This document shows positions 37,087 to 45,580 of a DNA stretch of 64,000 nt, piece after piece (position 1 is the first letter of the stretch; each line of letters begins with the position of its first letter). A program made the position numbers and the translations under genes. Source of the DNA: Psychrobacter glacincola (GTDB taxonomy: Bacteria; Pseudomonadota; Gammaproteobacteria; Pseudomonadales; Moraxellaceae); assembly GCF_904846215.1 (NCBI RefSeq), contig NZ_CAJGZK010000013.1, positions 1 through 64,000 of the forward strand, read 5' to 3'. The notes below the pieces were generated by a model. It saw only the letters and a list, made by a program, of their open reading frames with translations, had not been told where the DNA came from and did not search any database.

Positions 37087-38010
37087 ATGTGTCAACTCTT
37101 AGGTATGAACTGTAATACCCCAACGGATATTGGTTTTAGCTTTGCAGGGTTTCGTCGTCGCGGTGGTATGACGGACAGCCATGAAGATGGCTTTGGTATT
37201 GCGTTTTTTGAACGTAGCGACTGCTCGAATAATGACCGCTTGAATAATAAAAAGTCGGACAATGCCTCGACTGGTCTGCGTTTATTCCATGATAATAAAC
37301 CAAGCCATTTATCGCCTGTTGCCGATTTGGTCAATAACTATCCGATCAAAGCCATAAATGTTATCGCGCATATTCGTAAAGCCACGCAAGGGCAGAATTG
37401 CTTGGCAAATACTCATCCTTTCGTTCGTGAAGTTTGGGGCGAGCAGTGGGTGTTTGCTCATAACGGGCAGATGAACAGCGAGTTTATTAAACGCTGTCAG
37501 CGCTTGCAAGATAATGGTAACGCGACGCATTGCCAGCCAGTCGGCTCAACCGACTCTGAAATGGCGTTTTGTTATTTGGTCAATCGCCTGAAAAGTAGCT
37601 TTAAAACGCGCCCTGATGACCAAACACTGTTTAATTTTTTGACCACCCAATGCCGTTATTTATCGGCTAATGGATTGTTTAATTGTTTGATATCAAACGG
37701 CAGATGGCAATTAGCCTATGCTGGGAGCTTATTGTTTTATCTGACTCGCCAAGCGCCGTTTGGCGAGGCAAAACTGGCTGATGATGATTTGGCGATTAAT
37801 TTTGGCGACGTCACTACAGATAAAGACAAAGTCACGATACTAGTGACTGTGCCATTGACTGAAAATGAGAAATGGCAACAGCTGGCGGTCAATGAATGCT
37901 TGATATTTCAAGATGGTGATATTCTGTTTAAAGACAGCCCAAGTCAGCGTAAGTTTTTGACAATTGAGGAAGGGGTTGCGGTGGCACGGGCGGTTGGAGC
38001 GAGTGTTTAA
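37087..38010 (+). CDS. Class II glutamine amidotransferase (YafJ-like)
   Basis: A 307-residue protein of the YafJ/EGTC class II glutamine amidotransferase family. Cys2 in MCQLLGMNCN is the N-terminal nucleophile exposed after removal of Met. GFGIAFFE, IAHIRKAT, NTHPFVRE, WVFAHNGQM and VGSTDSEMAF are family motifs. No acceptor domain is present, so the product is unknown. E. coli YafJ has 255 residues; the extra length includes an Asn-rich insert near residue 45. The start codon follows the DUF2007 stop codon directly, indicating coupling. Confidence 0.9.
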   Translation: MCQLLGMNCNTPTDIGFSFAGFRRRGGMTDSHEDGFGIAFFERSDCSNNDRLNNKKSDNASTGLRLFHDNKPSHLSPVADLVNNYPIKAINVIAHIRKATQGQNCLANTHPFVREVWGEQWVFAHNGQMNSEFIKRCQRLQDNGNATHCQPVGSTDSEMAFCYLVNRLKSSFKTRPDDQTLFNFLTTQCRYLSANGLFNCLISNGRWQLAYAGSLLFYLTRQAPFGEAKLADDDLAINFGDVTTDKDKVTILVTVPLTENEKWQQLAVNECLIFQDGDILFKDSPSQRKFLTIEEGVAVARAVGASV

Positions 38011-38020
38011 AGTTAGACTA

Positions 38021-38599
38021 CTACCCCAAATAAACCCCACAACAGCGCTTAAACTTCTCTCCAGAGCCGCAAATACACGGCTGTTTCTGACTGATATTCA
38101 TCTCGACCGTTGAGTCTAAAAAATACCAGCGCGCATCATTATTAGCTTTGCTTTTCATTTGTACAAAAGCAGACAGCTCATGATGCGCCTGCAAGCCGTC
38201 AGGTATATTAAAATAAGCCTTAAACTCAACCTGCGCATGGCGTTTGCCTAGCTTTGGCGTATGCGCGACTATTTCTAATCCTGCCCAATCTGTCTCTTTT
38301 GCCCACGACTCAATCGCCTGAATATCCAACAATTTTTGCTGTGCAGGTAGTGTGGTCTGGACAATATATTCTGGCTTGACCAAGACAAAGGCGCTATAAC
38401 GCGACCGCATTAGACGCTCAGCAGAATCCGCTTTTGTACCTTTTGCTTTGTCAGTTTCTTCATTAGCTTCTTCATTAGCTTCTTTGTCACATATGCCATC
38501 ATGATAAGGCTGACAGCAATCGCTATAAAGTAACGGTGCGCTTATAACGTTCGATGACGGATTAATTTGGCAAGGGCAGGTCTGTGTAGAAAGTTGCAT
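38021..38599 (-). CDS. ychJ: YchJ-family SEC-C motif protein
   Basis: A 192-residue UPF0225/YchJ-type protein. The C-terminus has the SEC-C zinc motif CICGSGEKFKRCCG, and the N-terminus has a second Cys-rich segment with YSDCCQPYHDG. Between them, RLMRSRYSAFVLVKPEYIVQTT and FKAYFNIPDGLQAHHELSAF form the NTF2-like YchJ core. An acidic EANEEANEETDKAKGTK insert lies between the first Cys cluster and the core. The function is unknown. It converges on the amidotransferase gene with only ten bases between stops. Confidence 0.9.
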   Translation of the reverse strand: MQLSTQTCPCQINPSSNVISAPLLYSDCCQPYHDGICDKEANEEANEETDKAKGTKADSAERLMRSRYSAFVLVKPEYIVQTTLPAQQKLLDIQAIESWAKETDWAGLEIVAHTPKLGKRHAQVEFKAYFNIPDGLQAHHELSAFVQMKSKANNDARWYFLDSTVEMNISQKQPCICGSGEKFKRCCGVYLG

Positions 38600-38643
38600 G
38601 TTTAACTCTCATTATCGTCTTGAATTTAGCATTTCTATAAGTT

Positions 38644-39360
38644 TTAACGGTACATGTTTTCTATCATTTCTGGTAAAAGACCGACTTTAAGCTGAGCCCA
38701 AGGCATTGGGTCACGCAGCTGCTGCCAAAACGCATCAAACGGTGGCGCAAAAAATACCAGTAGCGCAAGTACTGCATAGAGCAGCAGATACCACCATTTA
38801 TCTTTATGCTGATAAAACTTCATCGCCGTGCCTGATGAGCGCTTCATTTTCATGCCCATCAAATTGACGCTATATAGCTCGTCTAATGCCAAATGCACCA
38901 TCGCCCCACCGAATAAAAACAAGCCGTAGAACCAGCTAGCCGTTAACGGTAAGTTTAAAATACTATAGCTTAAATAAGTTAGCCCAAGCCCCAGTATGGC
39001 CATATATGGCACAGAGTGAATCACGCCGCGATGCACGGTCATATTGGTAAAAATAGAGAACACTACATAACGCATAAAGCCGTAGCCCGCCAGCCATAAC
39101 GCTATCAGTGCCAGTAAACTCAGCTCGCTACGCCAATGCATGACCAAACCAAACGCAAAGATAAACGAGGTAATATTAAAGCCAAGTTTAATCGGTGTTG
39201 AGTTATCAGAATCCAAATCGGGCAATAATCCCCCGATGGTACCGAGCGCCACGCACATCAAAAACCCAGAATCATCAATCAATCCGGCTTTATAAACCGT
39301 CAAACTCAGCGTACCACTGACCATGAATGCGACATTTAAGTGGGTATTAAAATTTGCCAT
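38644..39360 (-). CDS. YdjM-like membrane-bound metal-dependent hydrolase
   Basis: A 238-residue DUF457/YdjM-family membrane protein. The conserved polar residues lie near the membrane: NTHLNVA, GGLLPDLDSDNSTP, TVHRGVIHSVPY and HLALDELYSVNLMG, whose His and Asp residues form the predicted metal site. Four or five hydrophobic helices are visible. Activity has not been established for the family; in E. coli ydjM is LexA-controlled, but I do not see a clear LexA box here. It lies 44 bases upstream of ychJ and may share its transcript. Confidence 0.83.
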   Translation of the reverse strand: MANFNTHLNVAFMVSGTLSLTVYKAGLIDDSGFLMCVALGTIGGLLPDLDSDNSTPIKLGFNITSFIFAFGLVMHWRSELSLLALIALWLAGYGFMRYVVFSIFTNMTVHRGVIHSVPYMAILGLGLTYLSYSILNLPLTASWFYGLFLFGGAMVHLALDELYSVNLMGMKMKRSSGTAMKFYQHKDKWWYLLLYAVLALLVFFAPPFDAFWQQLRDPMPWAQLKVGLLPEMIENMYR

Positions 39361-39474
39361 AAAAACTCATCAATAAATAGCGCGCGAAAACGGTATTTCG
39401 AGCCGCTCGTCTAGCCGTAAAAAAGCGCTCCATGATACCATAGACAAGCCAGTCGTCTAATAGAGATAATAAAT

Positions 39475-40500
39475 ATGACCGCCACTTATTTACCTGTTAA
39501 AACCGATTTCCATGCCTCTTGTGATGCACCTTTTGATACTGATTTTAATAAGCCGTCTGTATTTGATAGTAAACTTGATGACAGCTTTGCAGCCATTGAC
39601 TGGCAAGCGCCATGGCTATGTCATTTAAACCAGTTAAGCTATATTAGTAAAGGCATCACACACCTCAGTGTCTTAAGAGATGATTGTGCTCAGCCAGATA
39701 ACAACAAAAATACGCCCAATATCATCGCCAAGGTTTTAAATGTAGGATTGCAGCAACAGGTTGACAGCTTGCAACAGTCGCTGCCGCAAACCAAACCTGC
39801 GCTGAATAACCACCCCCAAACCTTGAGGTTTGTCTCGCAAGATGCATTGCCAGAAGGCGAGGCGTACGAAAGCTTTATCGCCACGACTGGCAATATTCCA
39901 ACGCGTGATAACTTGCATGACTTATTTAACGGCAGTATTTGGCTGACTTTTCCCAAAACCAAAGCGCTGCTCAACTACTATCATATGCTTGAGATTGATC
40001 GGCAGGGTATTGGGAGCAGTCGCGGGCGTGTCCGCGATACCATCACGGTATTTGATGAAAACGGTGCAGTGTTAGTGACGTCTGAGCCTCGTATTGGTGA
40101 AGCATTGATTGACTTTGATTGGCAGGCAAGTTTGGTAGAGCCGCGTGCGCAGTGGGAAAGTCCAAAACAACTTGATGGAAACGCTCAAGCTGCGGTTTAT
40201 GTTTTTGGTCATGCGCTGCTTGAGAAGCTACTACAACCGCGCAAAGCGTTATGCGCCCATAGTATCGTTATCTATGTGACCCAAGAATTTTTTGCCTTAA
40301 CGCTAGCTGAGCGTATCTGTTATTTAGATCAGAAAGTAGCTGATTATATGGATACCTTATTATCTCAATCGGATGTGACAGCGCGCAAATTGTCTCCATT
40401 ACCTATTTTGGGTGTGCCATACTTTTGGGCTGAAAATGCCACTCCTAGCTTTTATGAGGACAGCCAAGTGTTTCGAAGTGGTCGCCGTAAGAAAATATAA
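39475..40500 (+). CDS. DUF3025 domain protein
   Basis: A 341-residue cytoplasmic protein of the DUF3025 family. The hallmark is IPTRDNLHDLFNGSIWLTFPKTKALLNYYH at about residues 140-170, quoted here in part: IPTRDNLHDLFNGSIW. It is followed by RDTITVFDENGAVL, YVFGHALLEKLLQPRKALCA and LPILGVPYFW. The family is proteobacterial and uncharacterised. The N-terminal 60 residues and a segment near residue 90 are less conserved in appearance. It is divergent from the YdjM-like gene. Confidence 0.85.
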   Translation: MTATYLPVKTDFHASCDAPFDTDFNKPSVFDSKLDDSFAAIDWQAPWLCHLNQLSYISKGITHLSVLRDDCAQPDNNKNTPNIIAKVLNVGLQQQVDSLQQSLPQTKPALNNHPQTLRFVSQDALPEGEAYESFIATTGNIPTRDNLHDLFNGSIWLTFPKTKALLNYYHMLEIDRQGIGSSRGRVRDTITVFDENGAVLVTSEPRIGEALIDFDWQASLVEPRAQWESPKQLDGNAQAAVYVFGHALLEKLLQPRKALCAHSIVIYVTQEFFALTLAERICYLDQKVADYMDTLLSQSDVTARKLSPLPILGVPYFWAENATPSFYEDSQVFRSGRRKKI

Positions 40501-40803
40501 ATGAATTTACTGATTTAAATGCTTAAGCTATTGTCACAGTTACTATTCTGCCACGATTCTCTAACCAGTTGGCGTTAACAAATCTATGCTAATTTGTTAT
40601 GGTTATAGCAAGTTATTGTTAACAGTGCTTGTTATCTACGCCTTATATCCTTGGCGCTACTCATTTAATCAAATATTTCTATTAGCTGTTTTTTAAGAAA
40701 ATACAAATTTACTATGACAAAAAATTTACTGCATTAACGCATTTAGCCACCTGTTATCAATACGGATTTCATAATAGTTCACAACATAGATAAGGAAGCT
40801 ACC
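40501..40803. other. Intergenic region upstream of acnA
   Basis: About 303 AT-rich bases precede acnA. AAGGAAG, a good ribosome binding site, lies just before the ATG. I could not define a convincing -35/-10 pair and see no repeat or RNA gene. Confidence 0.45.
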
Positions 40804-43644
40804 ATGAGTGATATTTTTGATGTAAAAGACACCATTTCGGTCGATGGCAAGGAACATGCCTATTACAGCTTGCCAAAATTAACCGAAACTTACGAAAACA
40901 TTAGCAAGCTGCCGTTTTGCATGAAAGTCGTTTTAGAGAATTTATTGCGTAATGAAGATGACGGTCAGTCGGTCGGCAAGAATCATATTGAAGCGGTTGC
41001 CAACTGGGATGCAGGCGCCGAAGCGTCAAAAGAAATCGCCTTTATGCCAGCCCGTGTCGTCTTGCAAGATTTCACTGGTGTGCCGTCGGTGGTCGATTTG
41101 GCCGCGATGCGCGATGCGGTGGTTGAGCTTGGCGGTAGAGCGGAGCAAATTAACCCCTTTATTCCAAGTGAATTGGTCGTTGATCACTCTGTACAGGTTG
41201 ATGCCTATGGCCGCGAAGATGCGATAGATCTTAACGAGAAGATTGAGTTTAAGCGCAATAATGAACGTTATGAGTTCTTGCATTGGGGTCGTAACGCCTT
41301 TAAAAACTTCGTTGTGGTACCACCAGCCACGGGTATTGTGCATCAGGTGAACCTAGAGTATTTAGCACGCGTCGTAATGGCTGCTGAAGTCGATAATGGC
41401 GATGGGGTTGAGCTGACCGCTTATCCTGATACGGTATTTGGTACGGACAGTCATACCACTATGATTAATGGTATTGGTGTGCTTGGTTGGGGCGTGGGCG
41501 GTATTGAAGCGGAAGCTGCAATGCTTGGGCAACCATCCTCGATGCTGATTCCACAAGTGGTTGGTTTTGAGCTGACGGGTAAGTTAATGGAAGGTGTTAC
41601 TGCAACGGATTTGGTCTTACGCGTGGTTGAGATGCTCCGTGCGCATGGTGTGGTTGGTAAGTTCGTCGAGTTTTACGGCGAAGGTCTACACAGCATGCCG
41701 CTTGCAGATCGTGCCACCATTGCCAATATGGCACCGGAATATGGTGCAACTTGTGGTATTTTCCCGATTGACCAAATGGCGATTGATTATCTACGTCTAT
41801 CAGGTCGTACTGAGGCGCAAATTGAGCTGGTTGAAAAGTATGCCAAGGTGCAAGGCTTGTGGCATGATGCAGACACGCCGGCGGCGACTTATTCAAGCAA
41901 GTTGGAATTGGATTTATCATCAGTACAGCCAGCCCTTGCCGGTCCGAATTTGCCACAGCAGCGTATTAATCTATCTGACATGCACGAAAAATTTGGCGAA
42001 ACGTTAGAAAAAATGAATAAAGATCGCAAATCGGAAGTCGAAGGTAAAGTGCGCTTTGACCAAGAAGGCGGTGAGCAAGAGCAAGCCGAGACCTTAGCCG
42101 CACAGCCAAAAATCGATCACAATCAAAATGATGGATATCAGCCTGCAAATGGCGTGTTCTCTACCGTCAGTATCGAGGAAAAAGACCATAAGCTGCGTGA
42201 TGGTTCCGTCGTTATCGCCGCTATTACGTCTTGTACCAATACCTCAAACCCAGCCGTTATGATTGGTGCAGGGTTAGTTGCCAAAAAAGCTGCGGCAAAA
42301 GGTCTAAAAGCTAAGCCTTGGGTTAAAACGTCATTAGCACCAGGTTCAAAAGTCGTGACCGATTATCTTGAAAAAACCAAACTGATGGATGAGCTGGAAA
42401 AAACGGGCTTTTACTTAGTGGGTTACGGTTGTACCACTTGTATCGGTAACTCAGGACCGCTGCTTGAGAGTATTGAAAAGGGTATTGAAGAAAACGACTT
42501 GGTCGCTGCCGCCGTACTCTCAGGTAACCGTAACTTTGAAGGTCGTATTCACTCGCATGTCAAAGCCAGCTACTTGGCGTCGCCACCATTGGTGGTTGCC
42601 TATGCGCTGGCAGGTACCGTTGATATTGACTTGACCACGCATCCGCTAGGACAAGACCAAGAGGGTAATGATGTTTATCTCAAAGACATTTGGCCGACGT
42701 CAGAAGAAATTAACGAGCTGATTGCCAATAATATTGACGCTGACATGTTCCGCAAAAACTACGGTGAAGTATTTAAAGGTAGTGCAGCATGGAACGCCAT
42801 TAGCTCAGCCGATAGTCAGTTATATCCATGGAGCGAAGCGTCTACTTATATTAAGAACCCACCGTTCTTTGATGGCATGACCATGGAGCCAGAAGGTATC
42901 CCTGATATCCAAGGCGCGCGTATCTTAGGTCTATTCGGTGATTCAATCACCACTGACCATATCTCACCAGCTGGTAATATTGATGCTGACTCTCCTGCGG
43001 GTAAGTACTTGCAAGGGCGCGGTGTAATGGAAGCTGACTTCAACAGTTATGGCTCGCGCCGTGGTAATGATGCAGTCATGACTCGCGGTACTTTTGCCAA
43101 TATCCGTATCAAAAACGCCATGATGGCTGGCAAAGAGGGCGGCTATACCTATTACTTCAACGGCGATAGCGCCACGCTACAAGACGGTGAAGAGATGTCC
43201 ATCTATGATGCGGCTATGAAGTATAAAGAAGAAAAGCGTCCGCTCGTCGTTCTTGGTGGTGCAGAGTACGGTTCGGGCTCTAGTCGTGATTGGGCAGCGA
43301 AGGGTACTATTCTACTTGGGGTAAAAGCGGTATTGACCAGCTCGTTTGAGCGAATTCACCGTTCAAACCTAGTCGGTATGGGTGTGTTGCCATTAACCTT
43401 TAAAGACGGTGAGAATGCAGGGACTTATAATCTAAACGGTTCAGAAGTGCTTAGTATCACTGGTCTAGATAATGGCGAAAGCAAAACAGCAAAAGTCACT
43501 GCCACACGTGCCGATGGCTCAACTGAGAGCTTTGACGTCAATGTCATGTTACAGACGCCAAAAGAGCGCGAATACGTGCGTCACGGCGGTGTATTGCATT
43601 ATGTGCTACGTCAACTGGCAGCTGAGAGCAAAGACGCTGCGTAA
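40804..43644 (+). CDS. acnA: Aconitate hydratase A
   Basis: A 946-residue AcnA/IRP1-type aconitase of the TCA cycle, interconverting citrate and isocitrate through a [4Fe-4S] cluster. The ligands are Cys477 in SCTNTSNPAVM and Cys543 and Cys546 in GCTTCIGNSG; the spacing equals that of E. coli AcnA. FGTDSHTTMINGIGVLGWGVGGIEAEAAMLG and the C-terminal swivel motif GAEYGSGSSRDWAAKG are also typical, the first given here only by its ends FGTDSHTT and EAAMLG. It is about 55 residues longer than E. coli AcnA (891), mainly from a charged Glu/Gln-rich linker at about residues 400-445. It is a single gene with its own terminator. Confidence 0.96.
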   Translation: MSDIFDVKDTISVDGKEHAYYSLPKLTETYENISKLPFCMKVVLENLLRNEDDGQSVGKNHIEAVANWDAGAEASKEIAFMPARVVLQDFTGVPSVVDLAAMRDAVVELGGRAEQINPFIPSELVVDHSVQVDAYGREDAIDLNEKIEFKRNNERYEFLHWGRNAFKNFVVVPPATGIVHQVNLEYLARVVMAAEVDNGDGVELTAYPDTVFGTDSHTTMINGIGVLGWGVGGIEAEAAMLGQPSSMLIPQVVGFELTGKLMEGVTATDLVLRVVEMLRAHGVVGKFVEFYGEGLHSMPLADRATIANMAPEYGATCGIFPIDQMAIDYLRLSGRTEAQIELVEKYAKVQGLWHDADTPAATYSSKLELDLSSVQPALAGPNLPQQRINLSDMHEKFGETLEKMNKDRKSEVEGKVRFDQEGGEQEQAETLAAQPKIDHNQNDGYQPANGVFSTVSIEEKDHKLRDGSVVIAAITSCTNTSNPAVMIGAGLVAKKAAAKGLKAKPWVKTSLAPGSKVVTDYLEKTKLMDELEKTGFYLVGYGCTTCIGNSGPLLESIEKGIEENDLVAAAVLSGNRNFEGRIHSHVKASYLASPPLVVAYALAGTVDIDLTTHPLGQDQEGNDVYLKDIWPTSEEINELIANNIDADMFRKNYGEVFKGSAAWNAISSADSQLYPWSEASTYIKNPPFFDGMTMEPEGIPDIQGARILGLFGDSITTDHISPAGNIDADSPAGKYLQGRGVMEADFNSYGSRRGNDAVMTRGTFANIRIKNAMMAGKEGGYTYYFNGDSATLQDGEEMSIYDAAMKYKEEKRPLVVLGGAEYGSGSSRDWAAKGTILLGVKAVLTSSFERIHRSNLVGMGVLPLTFKDGENAGTYNLNGSEVLSITGLDNGESKTAKVTATRADGSTESFDVNVMLQTPKEREYVRHGGVLHYVLRQLAAESKDAA

Positions 43645-43673
43645 TAATTGATTAGACTTAGTATGGCAAAGAG

Positions 43674-43698
43674 CCCAATCGCAAAGATTGGGTTTTTT
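43674..43698 (+). terminator. Terminator of acnA
   Basis: CCCAATC pairs with GATTGGG around GCAAA and runs into six T residues, 30 bases after the acnA stop. It marks the boundary between the housekeeping block and the AT-rich accessory operon. Confidence 0.88.
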
Positions 43699-43886
43699 CA
43701 TATTTTAAGATAAAAGGAGTGACTATTGTCATCCGCTTATATCTGGCGTTTCTGTTGAAGAGATATTACCTTCAGTTGAGTTCTGGCAACCTTCTCAATC
43801 ATAACGGATATAGCGAGGGTCATATCTAAAATACGTTTAGATGCAATACTAAATAAAGATTGAAAAGTGTCGGAAAAAATTATAAA

Positions 43887-45575
43887 TTACTTATTTATTA
43901 AGCTCAGAATCTTACTAAGATTATTTACATCTTGTGATAATAATATGGAAGATATATCAGGAGTTATTTGTGGCAATTGATTTGACCACTTTGTTAGTGA
44001 ATTGTCCCCAAAGGGATGTATGGCATTAACACATTTAATAGAGTGCTTTTCCAATATATTGTTGAATTGGTCATAGGTAGCCATATTACTAAAATACTTT
44101 TCGTATAAGCTATCTAACACTTTATAATTTCTTAATGTGTTTGAACTGCTGTATTTAGAGTCAAATATATAATAACTTACATCATCTTGCTCTTGTTTTA
44201 CTAGAACGAAGTCAGGATTGTAGTAGTTGTATTTACTTTTTGGATTGTTCTTGTTTAAAGCTACTAAGTCATTATGTTGAGTATTCTCGTTGAATCCGAG
44301 AATTTTTTTCTCGTAATAAAGATTTAACAAAGAATCTTCTTTACGAAAATTAATTTGAGATGGGATAAAACGTTTAAAAAAAGAATGTTCTACCGAACTA
44401 GTAATTTTCCATCCATCATTGTGTAAAACGTCAATCAGCTTATACATTGTAAATAATTCATATATTTTAGATGTCGACCTAATTTTAGCCAAGTCATGAT
44501 CAATTCCAATGTTAGGGTTACCTAATGAGTACCAGTCTTCTAAATAACTATAGACTGTCAAATAGAAACTAGACTTCCTTGCGAATGGTGTTAGCTTAGG
44601 AGGAATAAAACCTTCAAAATTAATTTTTAACTTTCTTTGAAGGAAATATAACAATCCATCAGTATGATTAAGTACAGAATCGATTCTTTTTTGCATTCCA
44701 GAAGTTGTTAGCTGTACATATAAATCATCAATATTAAAATTGTTTAACTTATAAAATGGTTTGATTGTTTCGTATTCTTTATCATATGTTGGTCGATATA
44801 TTTTTTTATCAATAGCATCTGATATAATTAATAGATTTTCTTTAATTGATACTAGCCCACCAAGTAGAATTTTATTCTCTTCTAAATTATAGCTGTCAAT
44901 ATAATTTTCTCTTTGTATATTATCTAATGAATAAATTTTACCGAACAATGTGAGAGAGTTCGGAGAATAACTTTGATAGAGTTGATCTAGATTATTAATC
45001 ACATCATATGGATTGATATTATAAAAATTTTTTTCGTTAGCATTTTCTTTTATTAAATCTAGTCTATTTCTCAATTCTTTATGTAAGTAGGAACTTCTTT
45101 TTTCAAAAACACTAACTATATTTTCAGCTAAACTAATAATTGTATCAAAACTAGCTTCGAAATCACCATCATTTTTAGACTTGTATTTTGTTCTAGAAAA
45201 GCATAAATCCAATATTCTTTCATTATTTTCTAACAAATATGACATCATGCTTTTTATGTTTTTAAATTTTTTCTCATCAGTTGATACATTAAATAATAGT
45301 TCACTAAGTATTTCGTCGTCAATAAATATTCTTACATTACTATACCCAAAGCTTTCACGAAATAGATGATTGGTTTCTGATTTAAAGATTAATCCATTTT
45401 CTAGTGCTATACATGGAACTTCATAGTCCTCTAAAAATATCTTAACTTTTTTTGAAGAAAAGTACTCACTATTTGGTCCAATAACCTCAAACTCAACTGT
45501 GTCCATATCAGATACATTGATAACTGGTGTAACCAAGACTTCTTCACCGCTTAAATGAACTCTTATATCAATCAT
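43887..45575 (-). CDS. DUF2357 / PD-(D/E)XK nuclease, McrC-like partner
   Basis: A 562-residue protein with an N-terminal beta-rich DUF2357-like region (about 1-250), a helical middle and a C-terminal PD-(D/E)XK nuclease. The nuclease core is visible as Glu373 in KIYELFTMYKL, Asp455 in YYNPDFVLV and Asp472-x-Lys474 in YIFDSKYSS. This is the arrangement of McrC-type nucleases that work with McrB-type AAA+ motors. The start is ATG 45575, five bases after the upstream gene's stop; TTG 45590 is also open. The operon is far richer in AT than its neighbours, which suggests transfer. The likely role is cleavage of invading DNA; the target modification is unknown. Confidence 0.82.
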   Translation of the reverse strand: MIDIRVHLSGEEVLVTPVINVSDMDTVEFEVIGPNSEYFSSKKVKIFLEDYEVPCIALENGLIFKSETNHLFRESFGYSNVRIFIDDEILSELLFNVSTDEKKFKNIKSMMSYLLENNERILDLCFSRTKYKSKNDGDFEASFDTIISLAENIVSVFEKRSSYLHKELRNRLDLIKENANEKNFYNINPYDVINNLDQLYQSYSPNSLTLFGKIYSLDNIQRENYIDSYNLEENKILLGGLVSIKENLLIISDAIDKKIYRPTYDKEYETIKPFYKLNNFNIDDLYVQLTTSGMQKRIDSVLNHTDGLLYFLQRKLKINFEGFIPPKLTPFARKSSFYLTVYSYLEDWYSLGNPNIGIDHDLAKIRSTSKIYELFTMYKLIDVLHNDGWKITSSVEHSFFKRFIPSQINFRKEDSLLNLYYEKKILGFNENTQHNDLVALNKNNPKSKYNYYNPDFVLVKQEQDDVSYYIFDSKYSSSNTLRNYKVLDSLYEKYFSNMATYDQFNNILEKHSIKCVNAIHPFGDNSLTKWSNQLPQITPDISSILLSQDVNNLSKILSLINK

Positions 45576-45580
45576 TAAAT

